From CAKVLS01 sp045534265 (GTDB lineage: Bacteria; Bacillota; Clostridia; Christensenellales; UBA1242), in assembly GCA_045534265.1 (NCBI GenBank), contig JAZSJH010000007.1:62001-126000 (forward strand): 64,000 nt of DNA. The letters run 5' to 3'. How positions within the stretch are numbered: position 1 is the first letter of the stretch; each line of letters starts with the position of its first letter. The position numbers and the translations under genes were made by a program. The notes under the pieces were generated by a model. The model saw only the letters and a program-made list of their open reading frames with translations. It searched no databases and was not told the DNA's origin. Below are positions 1 to 8,036 of this stretch, one piece after another.

Positions 1-12
1 AGAGGTAAAATT

Positions 13-1380
13 ATGGCATTTTTTGACGACAAAAGCAAAAAGCTTACTTGGTTTACTAGAAATTATTTTTTTCTTGGAACATTACTATTTGTAATGCTTA
101 ACATATTACTTTTTGTATGTTTTGGAAATTCTTGGGAAGAAATTTATGGCAATGTAAATAATGTATGGGGAAAGCCTTTTGAATTTAGCAATTTATTAAG
201 AGCAATTTTTAACACTATATCACACTCTGATTGGGAACACGTATTGTTTAATATGTTATTCTTTGCTGTTGCTGCAATATATATCGAAAGAAAAATGGGT
301 TCAATAACCTTTATTATGTTTATTTTGGGTGCAATGGTATTTGACGCTTCGATTACAACCGCAACAGACCTTGCCCTTAATTGGCATGGGTGGTCAGGCA
401 TTGTTTATATTACACAATTTTATGTTTTTATTGATTATTGTTTTTCTTTCCAAAAAGCAAAAAGGAATAAATTCAATATAATTTTTGGGGCTATTGTATG
501 TTTTATTTCTTATGCTTCAATGGCAGGAGATATCAAAGATGGTAAATTAATTGTTTATGGATATCCACATGGACTTGTTTATAATGCAGGACATTATTCT
601 GCAGCCCTTGCAGGAATAATCCTTGCGTTAATTATTCACCTAACCCAACTTAGAGTATCAAGACAAATGCAATATGTCGAAATAGAAAAGCCCACTAACT
701 CAAAAGCAATAAAAATTACTTATGCTTGCATAGCTATAGTTATGGCTTTGCTTTCTTGTGGCACAACTCTTGCGGCATTGAGCGCAGACAAAAGGTCTGA
801 TATTATGTGTTCAATAACTTTTGACAGTAGCGTAGATACCTTTGACCAAAAACTTGAAAAAGATTTTGCAACAGAAAAAAATAGGTCTTATGAATCTATC
901 GCAAGGGAGTGGTTAAATACAATTCCTTATATAGAAAGAAAAAACTACGCTTACGAATTTTATTTTGACCAAAAATACACTCAAGGTTTTGTTAAAGATT
1001 ACAATACAAAAAATTCTTGTTACAGAGCGCCTTGGGGTAGAGGTGAATTTGTTCCATTAAAAGAAAATAAGGACAAAACAATTTATGTCAAAACATACGA
1101 AATATGCTATGTCCAATTTGAAGATTATTCTTTGTATATAAACGGGGATTTTCCAAGAAGTTTTGAAAAAGAAAACTTGTATTACGATTATGTTTATACA
1201 GACAGAACTATTGTTGAGAAAAATGGTACTTTGAGATTCCAAATAACATCTGCAAAATATTCTTTAGACGCACTTGCATTATATCTAAATGGCACAGAAA
1301 TAGTGAGAGACCAAGAAGGATATTATAAAATAGAAAACATATCAGAAGATATAAAAATAACGTTTGAATTAAAATCATAA
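13..1380 (+). CDS. Rhomboid-family intramembrane serine protease with extra C-terminal domain
   Basis: Predicted to cleave membrane proteins within the bilayer. The rhomboid core is visible: His76 and Asn80 in an HVLFN motif, a GWSG motif placing the nucleophile at Ser128, and a second-dyad His194 in a helix (NAGHYSAALAG). Several hydrophobic segments span residues 18-215. A further membrane segment lies at about 232-255. About 200 polar residues follow that do not look like a known rhomboid extension, so this tail is of unknown role. The start is supported by AGAGG seven bases upstream. The gene stands alone and ends at a strong bidirectional hairpin. The family call is from motifs; the substrate is unknown. 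Confidence 0.8.
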   Translation: MAFFDDKSKKLTWFTRNYFFLGTLLFVMLNILLFVCFGNSWEEIYGNVNNVWGKPFEFSNLLRAIFNTISHSDWEHVLFNMLFFAVAAIYIERKMGSITFIMFILGAMVFDASITTATDLALNWHGWSGIVYITQFYVFIDYCFSFQKAKRNKFNIIFGAIVCFISYASMAGDIKDGKLIVYGYPHGLVYNAGHYSAALAGIILALIIHLTQLRVSRQMQYVEIEKPTNSKAIKITYACIAIVMALLSCGTTLAALSADKRSDIMCSITFDSSVDTFDQKLEKDFATEKNRSYESIAREWLNTIPYIERKNYAYEFYFDQKYTQGFVKDYNTKNSCYRAPWGRGEFVPLKENKDKTIYVKTYEICYVQFEDYSLYINGDFPRSFEKENLYYDYVYTDRTIVEKNGTLRFQITSAKYSLDALALYLNGTEIVRDQEGYYKIENISEDIKITFELKS

Positions 1381-1381
1381 A

Positions 1382-1414
1382 AAAAAGGTAAAAGAATTTT
1401 TCTTTTACCTTTTT
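1382..1414. terminator. Bidirectional hairpin terminator
   Basis: A 14-bp perfect stem (1382-1395 with 1401-1414) is flanked by A and T runs. It lies between the convergent rhomboid and GNAT genes and would stop transcription from both sides. Confidence 0.85.
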
Positions 1415-1423
1415 ATTATAAAA

Positions 1424-1951
1424 TTATTTAGTCAAATCAATCATAATCTCAACGCAAGGGTCAGACTTTCCAAATTTTATAGAATCAAACTCTTGAGTTA
1501 CCACAAAGCCAAGATCATAAAAAACTTTTAACGCTTTTTCTCTTGATTTTGGAACAGAATCATATAGATTGTTTACACCGTTTTGTTTTGCGGTTTTGAT
1601 AAATTCTGCCATTGCAGGGCACATATATCCTTGTCCTTGAAATTTTGAGTGAATAACAATGCCCATCATATATCTTCCGTCTTCGATTTTGTGATAGTTA
1701 AGGTATCCAACAAAGTTGCCTGTTTCGCTATCTTGAATATATGCGTAGTATGAGTTTTTATCTTTTAATTTTTTGTCTAGCCAAAACTCCCATTCACTTT
1801 CTGGAAAATCAATACAGCCTGTGTCGTAGTGATAACCGCTGTATGTTACGTCATAACCTGCGTTATAACTCATAGTTTCTGGGTCTTTCATACACGCTTG
1901 TCTAAACCACAAATCTTCTACTTTTGGTATATATAAATTTACTTTTTTCAT
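1424..1951 (-). CDS. GNAT family N-acetyltransferase
   Basis: A 175-residue acyltransferase that should transfer an acetyl group from acetyl-CoA to an amine. The acetyl-CoA loop is seen as FQGQGYM around residue 112, matching the Q/R-x-x-G-x-G/A motif. It is preceded by the strand MMGIVIHSKF and followed by the C-terminal GNAT pattern in which a helix (EKALKVFYDLGF) precedes the last strands. It is the last gene of a tight minus-strand run after two Nudix genes (13-bp gap), and AAAGGA lies before the start. The substrate cannot be read from sequence. Confidence 0.82.
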   Translation of the reverse strand: MKKVNLYIPKVEDLWFRQACMKDPETMSYNAGYDVTYSGYHYDTGCIDFPESEWEFWLDKKLKDKNSYYAYIQDSETGNFVGYLNYHKIEDGRYMMGIVIHSKFQGQGYMCPAMAEFIKTAKQNGVNNLYDSVPKSREKALKVFYDLGFVVTQEFDSIKFGKSDPCVEIMIDLTK

Positions 1952-1964
1952 AAGGTTTCGTCCT

Positions 1965-2438
1965 TTATTGAATATTTATATTGTGAGATATTACACCCAC
2001 ATCAATCTTTGGCAAATCATAAATCAAAGCTGGTAAACACTTGTATTTCTTCAAATCCTTTTTGTTTATCCAATATATTTTTTCGCTTTCTGAATCTTTT
2101 ATTCTTGTCCCTTCTGGCAAAGACTCGAAATCATTTTCGCTAAGTTCAATATGATATACAAACAATAACTGAAAAACTTTTTTGTCAAGCCAAGGGAAAA
2201 TATTTTCTTCTATGCGGATAAGCTTAGGAGAAATGTTTTTAAGCCCTAGTTCTTCTTGCATTTCTCTACGAATAGCGGTGTTTGTGTTTTCATCAATTTT
2301 TACCCTGCCACCAGAGAAGGTATAAAAATCAAGTGTGTTGTTCTTTTCAAGCAGTAACTTATCTTTGTGTGTGATATATGCGGCAACTCTTACATTAAAT
2401 CTATTTTCGCCACTGCTAAAATCCACATCTATTGCCAT
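1965..2438 (-). CDS. Nudix hydrolase
   Basis: A 157-residue protein with a complete Nudix box (G-x5-E-x7-REU-x-EE-x-GU) beginning at the GGRVKIDE segment and running through REMQEELGL. Such enzymes hydrolyse nucleoside diphosphates linked to another moiety and use Mg2+. The gene starts 4 bp after the end of the preceding Nudix gene, so the two are co-transcribed, and AAGGAG lies before its ATG. The substrate is unknown. The adjacent GNAT gene may be functionally linked or simply co-transcribed. Confidence 0.85.
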   Translation of the reverse strand: MAIDVDFSSGENRFNVRVAAYITHKDKLLLEKNNTLDFYTFSGGRVKIDENTNTAIRREMQEELGLKNISPKLIRIEENIFPWLDKKVFQLLFVYHIELSENDFESLPEGTRIKDSESEKIYWINKKDLKKYKCLPALIYDLPKIDVGVISHNINIQ

Positions 2439-2442
2439 AAAT

Positions 2443-2955
2443 TTATTCTCCTTTGTACGCCCATTTTTCTAATGTTTCGGCGTCTGCATTGTCTATATAA
2501 TGACTTAGTTTGTTAAAATCTTTGTCAAAAACAAATTCTCCAATGACATTTTCTCCGGCAATGATTTTTGGAAGCCAAAATTTATCATCAGGGAACATCT
2601 TGTCATAAGGAATTTTGTCCAAATCAAACCAAAAAGGTTTCATCTCATCAGTTTCTTGCGGAGAGTAGTCGTAATCCTTTGCGACAAATATATGTGTTAC
2701 TTCTATAACCGGCTCACCTTTGTAATATTCGTCAAAGTTAATAACACCACGCAGAACATAGTCTTTAGGAACTATGCCGATTTCTTCAAAAGTCTCCCTT
2801 ATCATTCCTTGTTCTACATTTTCTCCGGGCTCTAATTTCCCGCCAACTCCGTTGTATTTGCCGATACCAAAGCCACGCTTTTTGCAAGCAAGCAGTATTT
2901 TGTTATCTTTGATTACAAGCAGTAGAGTAGTGGGCAAAATCTTTTTATTTTCCAT
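2443..2955 (-). CDS. Nudix hydrolase of the MTH1/8-oxo-dGTP diphosphatase type
   Basis: Contains a full Nudix box (GGKLEPGE through RETFEEIGI). Downstream it carries features recalling eukaryotic MTH1: a DEMKPFWF segment and a FPDDKFWLP segment in the same order and spacing as in that family. The likely role is to remove oxidised purine nucleoside triphosphates from the pool. I chose the ATG at 2955 because AGGAGC sits just before it. A start nine codons upstream would lie inside the mscL terminator stem. Only 18 bp separate that hairpin from the start, so transcription probably comes by read-through of the upstream operon. Confidence 0.82.
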   Translation of the reverse strand: MENKKILPTTLLLVIKDNKILLACKKRGFGIGKYNGVGGKLEPGENVEQGMIRETFEEIGIVPKDYVLRGVINFDEYYKGEPVIEVTHIFVAKDYDYSPQETDEMKPFWFDLDKIPYDKMFPDDKFWLPKIIAGENVIGEFVFDKDFNKLSHYIDNADAETLEKWAYKGE

Positions 2956-2973
2956 AACTTGCTCCTTATTGCA

Positions 2974-3005
2974 AAAAGGCATTTTTTGAGATAAAAATGC
3001 CTTTT
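2974..3005. terminator. Hairpin terminator abutting a Nudix ribosome-binding site
   Basis: A 13-bp stem (2974-2986 with 2993-3005) lies just after mscL. On the minus strand its U-rich side is followed within seven bases by the AGGAGC of the Nudix gene. It could be a leaky terminator or an attenuator. Confidence 0.75.
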
Positions 3006-3012
3006 CAAATAA

Positions 3013-3669
3013 TTACTTTGTTGATTTAGTTTTTTCTTTTGATTGCATTTGAGCTTTTAATAAATCTCTAATTTCTTTAAGTAGGGTTTCTTGAGATGGA
3101 TTTTGTTTTGCATTTTCTTCAGCTTCTAGTTTTGCTTTTTCTTCTTCAGCCTTTTTTGCTTCTTCTAGAGCTTTTGCTTTTTCTACTAGTCTTTCAGCCC
3201 AAACTTCTTTGAACTTTCTGCCTTGTTCTTTTGCAAGTTTTCTATATTGTTTTTTCTCTGCAATTACTTCTTTTTTGCTTTCTTTTTCGATAAGGTCGCC
3301 AAATTCTTTGAATTTTTCTCTAGAAACGTTAATAAGTTTTACAATCATAAATACAGTAAATGCGATAATAAAGAAGTCTATAATTGCTGCAATAAATGCG
3401 CCCCAGTCAATATAAATACTATTTGCGGTGTCAATTACTTTTACGCCATCAACAGTTGTATATGCTTTTGACAAATATGTAACTGCCGCAGAAAGGCCTT
3501 CTTTTCCGCCAACCAAAGCAATAAGCCAGTTAATCAATGGTCTTATTATATTGTTTGACAACCCATTAACAATAGCAGTAAAAGCACCGCCGACAATAAC
3601 GCCGACAGCAAGGTCAAGGACATTGCCTCTTGTGATGAATTTCTTAAATTCTTCAAAAAATTTTTTCAT
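3013..3669 (-). CDS. mscL: Large-conductance mechanosensitive channel
   Basis: MscL opens under membrane tension and releases solutes during osmotic downshock. The N-terminus (FKKFITRGNVLDLAVGVIVG) is the family hallmark: an amphipathic helix leading into the first membrane segment. A second membrane helix lies at about residues 85-112. At 218 residues it is much longer than the usual 130-150; the extra length is a charged Lys/Glu/Ala-rich C-terminal tail (about 125-218) that looks coiled-coil. Its ATG overlaps the stop of the preceding gene by one base (TAATG), indicating translational coupling. It ends at a strong hairpin. Confidence 0.93.
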   Translation of the reverse strand: MKKFFEEFKKFITRGNVLDLAVGVIVGGAFTAIVNGLSNNIIRPLINWLIALVGGKEGLSAAVTYLSKAYTTVDGVKVIDTANSIYIDWGAFIAAIIDFFIIAFTVFMIVKLINVSREKFKEFGDLIEKESKKEVIAEKKQYRKLAKEQGRKFKEVWAERLVEKAKALEEAKKAEEEKAKLEAEENAKQNPSQETLLKEIRDLLKAQMQSKEKTKSTK

Positions 3670-3929
3670 TAGTTTTTCTCCTTTTTATTTTTGTTTTTAT
3701 TATCTTTGATTAATTTGAATAAATGCACGCTATTAACAATTATTAAAGCTCCGTTTAGTACTGCTGTGCTTATTGCTGGGAGTAATGCTCCATAAATTAC
3801 AAACACAACGGAACCTAGAATGTTTAATATTCTCATATACAAGCTGCCTTTGTAAGACAGTGTAGGGAAGAGCATAGAAACTAGTATCAAAAGTGTAGCA
3901 ATTATTCCAATAGCTTCTTTCCAAAACAT
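3669..3929 (-). CDS. Small membrane protein, YgjV-like
   Basis: An 86-residue protein with three hydrophobic helices and a short Lys/Asn-rich cytoplasmic tail. The pattern of an N-terminal GIIATLLILVSM helix, an RILNILGSVVFVIYG helix and an AVLNGALIIVN helix recalls small YgjV-type inner-membrane proteins of unknown function. AAAGGAG precedes the start. Its stop overlaps the mscL start by one base, so it is translated together with the channel. A functional link to osmotic adaptation is inference only. Confidence 0.6.
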   Translation of the reverse strand: MFWKEAIGIIATLLILVSMLFPTLSYKGSLYMRILNILGSVVFVIYGALLPAISTAVLNGALIIVNSVHLFKLIKDNKNKNKKEKN

Positions 3930-3947
3930 TTATATTCTCCTTTTTTT

Positions 3948-5048
3948 TTATTTCATCTCATCAGGAATTGTTTTTGCAAATGCGTAGTTTGAGAATTTTT
4001 TGTCGGCGGTAACTTCTTTGATAACCTTGATAAAAGGTGGAAAGTCAAACTTTTCGTTTTCGCTCAAAAGCTCAATTTCGCATATTGCTCTTGTATTCGA
4101 AAATGGATAAATATCTATTTCAAAATATTTGTTATCGTGCATTAGACAATATCTAGTTTTTTTGATTTGGTGTATAGATGTGTCTGCGGTTGCAAGATAG
4201 GTTAGATATTCTCTTTCGGTTATTCTTCTTTCGTTTTCTATACGTTTTAGCTTGGTTATAGTCTTTTTTGTGGTTATTGTATAGATATAATTTCCGTTGG
4301 TGCCCCTTTGCCTAATTCTTGTTTCTTCACCATCAGTTTGGAGATAAGTTTGAATTATGTCTACTTTATTGCAGTTAGGTAAACTATTAAGAAAATCAAC
4401 ATCTGGCTTTTCAATCAAGAACTTTCTTTCTATCTCAAATGGAATAGGTTTGCCAATAAAAGAACAAATCTCTTGAGCAAGTCTTTTCATTTTGCTTTCA
4501 AAATTTGTTGAGTTGTCTATAACTCTTAAGTGTGGGTGACCTGTCCAACTGTTGATTGTTTTATCGTCCAAAGCCCTTGCCTGTTCGATAGTTTCGCTTC
4601 TTGCGTTGTTGTTTGCTGTCGTGTAAAATTCTTCAGCGCCTTTTGCCGCAGTGACTAAGTGAAAAACTGCATCATAGTCGTCTCTTAGGTCTACTTCCGA
4701 AAGGTCAAGGTCTTGTAAAACTTTTTGCCATTCTTCGTTTGACATATATGTCTTGCAATCCATACAACCTCTATCACAAACAAGCAATATTTTGTCATAA
4801 GGTAGAGTCTTGCAAAGTTCCATATAGTATTTTTCTTTTAGTCTTTGAAGCTTGATTATGCTTTTTTCAAAATCAGTATATTTTGCAAAGACATTTCCGC
4901 TAGCGCCACTTAGTATAAGTTCGGTTGCAGTTTCTCCAACAAACACAACTTTGTAGCCTAGTTTTGTAAAAAATCTTTCAATATAACTAAGGCCGGTGGT
5001 CTTGCCGCCACAAGGGCCCCCAGTAATTGCAATTTTTGTAATTTCCAT
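3948..5048 (-). CDS. AAA-type P-loop ATPase fused to a CYTH domain
   Basis: A 366-residue two-domain protein. The N-terminal half is a NadR/AAA_28-like P-loop domain with Walker A GGPCGGKTT at residues 10-18 and a core strand (KILLVCDRG) near 86-94. The C-terminal half is a CYTH (triphosphate tunnel) domain opening with E205-x-E207-x-K209, the phosphate-binding signature. It probably hydrolyses or transfers a triphosphate or nucleotide, but the substrate is unknown. The ATG at 5048 is chosen over an upstream one because AGGAGC precedes it and homology begins there. It heads the run leading into the small membrane protein and mscL. Confidence 0.8.
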   Translation of the reverse strand: MEITKIAITGGPCGGKTTGLSYIERFFTKLGYKVVFVGETATELILSGASGNVFAKYTDFEKSIIKLQRLKEKYYMELCKTLPYDKILLVCDRGCMDCKTYMSNEEWQKVLQDLDLSEVDLRDDYDAVFHLVTAAKGAEEFYTTANNNARSETIEQARALDDKTINSWTGHPHLRVIDNSTNFESKMKRLAQEICSFIGKPIPFEIERKFLIEKPDVDFLNSLPNCNKVDIIQTYLQTDGEETRIRQRGTNGNYIYTITTKKTITKLKRIENERRITEREYLTYLATADTSIHQIKKTRYCLMHDNKYFEIDIYPFSNTRAICEIELLSENEKFDFPPFIKVIKEVTADKKFSNYAFAKTIPDEMK

Positions 5049-5132
5049 AAAACCGCTCCTAAACATAATGTAGCACATTTTGCTATTTTTCAAAAGTGTT
5101 TTTATTATTATTTGTTATAATTTTGAAATAAA

Positions 5133-5160
5133 AAACAGGCTCGCATAAGCAAACCTATTT
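5133..5160 (-). terminator. Hairpin terminator after flavin-reductase-like gene
   Basis: On the minus strand AGGTTTGC pairs with GCGAGCCT (two G-U pairs, TTAT loop), followed by a U run, just past the stop at 5164. Confidence 0.7.
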
Positions 5161-5163
5161 TTG

Positions 5164-6075
5164 TTATTTTTTCTCTTTTCTTCTTTTATCATTAATAATA
5201 TTAAGTGCAGCTTCGTCAATAACCTTTATTCCTTCTTCTTTTGCTATATTTACCATTTGAGTAAGGGCAGCCTTCAAAAAGATTCTTGGTATTTTAACAA
5301 GCTTTGCACAGGCTTCTTCTGTAAATTTAACATCTGGATCAATCCTTTCGGCGGCATAAATTACAGACTTTACATCTCCATCATTTTTCTCTGGGATTTT
5401 CTCTGCGATAGGTCTTGAAAATTTAGTGTACCAAAAGTTGGTGCTATCTCTATATCCATAGTCTACAGGAACTCTAGGGAAGTTATTTGATTTTACGCCA
5501 TTAACGATAGAATTGTGGTATTTTTCTTTCATCAAAATTTTATCTATTTTTAAGATAAAATGAGCACCGAACTTGCTTGTAATGCCATTAAAGTTTCTAT
5601 AAGGTGGTTCATACCCTTCTAGATTGCCGGGCTTGTCTTTGTGTGCGTCTTCTAAACTATCGTCCCAAGTACATTCAAAAACTTGAAAACTTTCTTCAAT
5701 AATTTGTGGTCTATTTTTGTCTATAGTGCTGTTCTTTAGTGTGAATAGACAATTTTTCATTTTTTCTTCAGTTGTATCGCCAGGGAAGCCAAGTCTTACT
5801 GCTTCTTTGAAATATTTTTTATTATCCGGAATAAAGTTGAGTGCGCACTTTTTTGTTCTAAGCAAGTTTTGTGCAGTGTTAGAGCTGTTTCTACATTCTA
5901 GTATCATTGCATAATAGTCTTTTCCTGCAATATAGTAAGGAAAGCATAGAGAATAAGCTCCTACATTTGTTTGTCCGCTTTCGCTAACAGTACTTATAAG
6001 TATTGTTGGCATTGGATAAAAAGCAGATGTTTGATAAAAGTTGTCTACTATTCTTAATTCTTTTAACTCGTCCAT
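5164..6075 (-). CDS. Flavin reductase-like FMN split-barrel protein with PCP_red-like C-terminus
   Basis: A 303-residue protein. Residues 1 to about 210 look like the flavin reductase (FMN-binding split barrel) family: a conserved start with PMPTILISTV, a NVGAYSLCFPYY segment and a CRNSSNTAQNL segment where flavin would bind. The last 55 residues (249-303) are distinct: a pattern of FTEEACAKL, KIPRIFL, Ala/Lys-rich helix and EEGIKVIDEAAL that resembles the PCP_red helical domain of protochlorophyllide reductase subunits. It follows the MBL-fold gene by 32 bp with no terminator between, so the two are likely one transcript. The electron donor and acceptor are unknown. Confidence 0.72.
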   Translation of the reverse strand: MDELKELRIVDNFYQTSAFYPMPTILISTVSESGQTNVGAYSLCFPYYIAGKDYYAMILECRNSSNTAQNLLRTKKCALNFIPDNKKYFKEAVRLGFPGDTTEEKMKNCLFTLKNSTIDKNRPQIIEESFQVFECTWDDSLEDAHKDKPGNLEGYEPPYRNFNGITSKFGAHFILKIDKILMKEKYHNSIVNGVKSNNFPRVPVDYGYRDSTNFWYTKFSRPIAEKIPEKNDGDVKSVIYAAERIDPDVKFTEEACAKLVKIPRIFLKAALTQMVNIAKEEGIKVIDEAALNIINDKRRKEKK

Positions 6076-6107
6076 AATTATCTCCCAGTTTTAGTTTTGT
6101 TTTTTTA

Positions 6108-6728
6108 CTATTTAATTAATAATTTAGATTCTATATTTTTTAGGTTATCACAAAATCTTTTGCCATCGGCCATTGTTCCCACAATAGAGCCGTAGTGAGT
6201 AGGAATTGCAAAAGTAGGTTTGATGATGTTTGCAAGAAAAGCACCTTCTTCTGCGGTCATTGTGTATGTCCCGCCAACAGGAACAAGCAATACATCTGTT
6301 TTTATTTGCTCAAGCTCAGGTGTTTTATCACTATCTCCGCAGATTGTATAGTTTAAGCCATTAATTGTTAGAGTATAGCCAACCCAACCATTTTCTTTTG
6401 GGTGGAACTTTTTATTTATGTTATACGCAGGAAAAGTTTGATACTTTACGTCATAAGCAAACCCGCTCTCAAAAGGTTTTACTGTTTTTAGGTTTTCTTC
6501 TTCGTAGCCTTCTTCTCGTAGCATATCTATACTGTCTTTTGTTCCCACAATTATTGTGTCTTCCGTGGCAAGGTTTTTTATGCTAGCCATATCCAAGTGG
6601 TCATAGTGAGAATGAGTAATAAAAATACATTTTGCATTTTTTTTGATGTCTGTTATGTTGTAAGGGTCGATATAAACATCTTCGCCAATGCAAATACTGC
6701 TATGGCAATTGATAGTGATATTATCCAT
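6108..6728 (-). CDS. MBL-fold metallo-hydrolase, UlaG-like
   Basis: A 206-residue metallo-beta-lactamase-fold protein. The metal motif H39-x-H41-x-D43-H44 lies in the FITHSHYDHLD segment, with later conserved ICGDSD (Asp ligand) and PTHYG (His ligand) segments. Its short length and lack of a C-terminal extension fit UlaG-like or L-ascorbate-6-phosphate lactonase-like hydrolases, although the actual substrate cannot be named. AAAGGAGC precedes the start. It is first in a two-gene unit with the flavin-reductase-like gene. Confidence 0.8.
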   Translation of the reverse strand: MDNITINCHSSICIGEDVYIDPYNITDIKKNAKCIFITHSHYDHLDMASIKNLATEDTIIVGTKDSIDMLREEGYEEENLKTVKPFESGFAYDVKYQTFPAYNINKKFHPKENGWVGYTLTINGLNYTICGDSDKTPELEQIKTDVLLVPVGGTYTMTAEEGAFLANIIKPTFAIPTHYGSIVGTMADGKRFCDNLKNIESKLLIK

Positions 6729-6800
6729 ATGTTGCTCCTTTTATATAAGTATTATAACATAGCTTTGCCCTTGCTAAAAAACGAAAAATAAAGAAAAAAA

Positions 6801-6821
6801 GAAATAGTCTAAAACTATTCC
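6801..6821 (-). terminator. Hairpin terminator
   Basis: On the minus strand GGAATAG pairs with CTATTTC around a seven-base loop and is followed by seven U residues, just after the stop at 6836. Confidence 0.65.
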
Positions 6822-6835
6822 TTTTTATATTTATA

Positions 6836-7849
6836 TTAAGCTTCTTCAAATACTAAATCAAGTGACAAACTGTATACATCAGTTACTTTTTTGCGGTTAA
6901 AGATTCTGTATTTTTGGCAAGCAGATTCTGATAAAATATATAGTTTGTTGTTATCAATTACGATTTCTTCTGTCATAGCAGGAGCGTTTGTTTTTCTAAT
7001 CAAAGATTCTCCGTCCAAAAACCACAAATCAACTTCGTTTCCGCCAACAGTTATGCTAGAATGAGCAGCTTCTGCAAGAACGTTTTTGTAGCTGTAGATG
7101 TTAGAATCTGGAAGGCTATATGATGTAGAAAGAGCAATCTTTCCATCAGCAGTAAAAGCCATACCTTGTACAAGACCAGTTGTAGATAGAGCCATATCAG
7201 GAATAGTATCAACAACACCATATTGAGCTGCGTTGTCTATTTCGTATGCGTATGCTACAGCAGTGTTTGTTTCTTCTGTTCTTGTTTTGATTCTGTGGGC
7301 GTTGTTTGTTTCGTAGTTGCCCTTGCGATAAAATTCGCCAACCCAAAGATAACCATTATGGATTGTGATATTATCAGCGCCGTTGTTTGTTGCAAAATAG
7401 TCAACAATATCAACAGAATCTCCGTTTTGAGCAGCTGTTACATCACTTAACAAAAATCTATAAGCTCTGCCTTCGTCTTCGTCTTTTGAGCAAATCCAAA
7501 GGTTGTTTTCTGATGATGTAATACCACAAGCGTGACCAACATAATCTTCGCCATCAACTTTGATAGTAAAGTATTTTTCTACTTCGCCGCTTTCGCCGTT
7601 AATAACATAATATCTAGATGCTGAGCCCTTTGCCATATATCCCCCTACGATATATGTGTTTTGACCATCTACTTTAGTAAAGCCTTGCGGAACAAAGTCT
7701 GTATCTAGACCCGGAATTGCAAATTCTTTTGTTGCGTTTTTGAAAAATGCGCCATTCCAAGGCCACAAAAACCATACTGCCAAAAATATAGCAATAAGAA
7801 GTATAAGCGAAGCTAAAGAAATACCAATAATTTTTAATGCTTTTTTCAT
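6836..7849 (-). CDS. Exported or membrane-anchored protein with beta-propeller-like repeats
   Basis: I do not recognise a named family. The first 30 residues form a single hydrophobic anchor with a positive N-terminus. The rest (about 305 residues) is extracytoplasmic and rich in recurring strand patterns such as DNITIHNGYLWVGEF and GLVQGMAFTADGKIALS, like blades of a propeller. The ATG at 7849 is chosen because GGGGG lies eight bases upstream; the ATG two codons earlier would be only two bases from it. It stands alone, followed by a terminator. Confidence 0.6.
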   Translation of the reverse strand: MKKALKIIGISLASLILLIAIFLAVWFLWPWNGAFFKNATKEFAIPGLDTDFVPQGFTKVDGQNTYIVGGYMAKGSASRYYVINGESGEVEKYFTIKVDGEDYVGHACGITSSENNLWICSKDEDEGRAYRFLLSDVTAAQNGDSVDIVDYFATNNGADNITIHNGYLWVGEFYRKGNYETNNAHRIKTRTEETNTAVAYAYEIDNAAQYGVVDTIPDMALSTTGLVQGMAFTADGKIALSTSYSLPDSNIYSYKNVLAEAAHSSITVGGNEVDLWFLDGESLIRKTNAPAMTEEIVIDNNKLYILSESACQKYRIFNRKKVTDVYSLSLDLVFEEA

Positions 7850-7997
7850 AAACATTTCCCCCTTGACTAGATTGTAGCATAATACATTTTTTTATCAAAG
7901 CAAAAATATAAAAATTGTTGCAAAAGTGACAATAAGAATTTCAAGTTCTAAAGGGGTTTGCTGTTTGCGAATATACATAATAATTTGTATTCAAAAT

Positions 7998-8025
7998 AAA
8001 AAGCAGAGAGAGCTCTCTGCTTTTT
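7998..8025. terminator. Hairpin terminator
   Basis: AAAAGCAGAGAG is directly followed by its complement, then T residues. It lies just beyond the stop of the EEP-domain gene. Confidence 0.8.
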
Positions 8026-8036
8026 GGCGTTATTAT

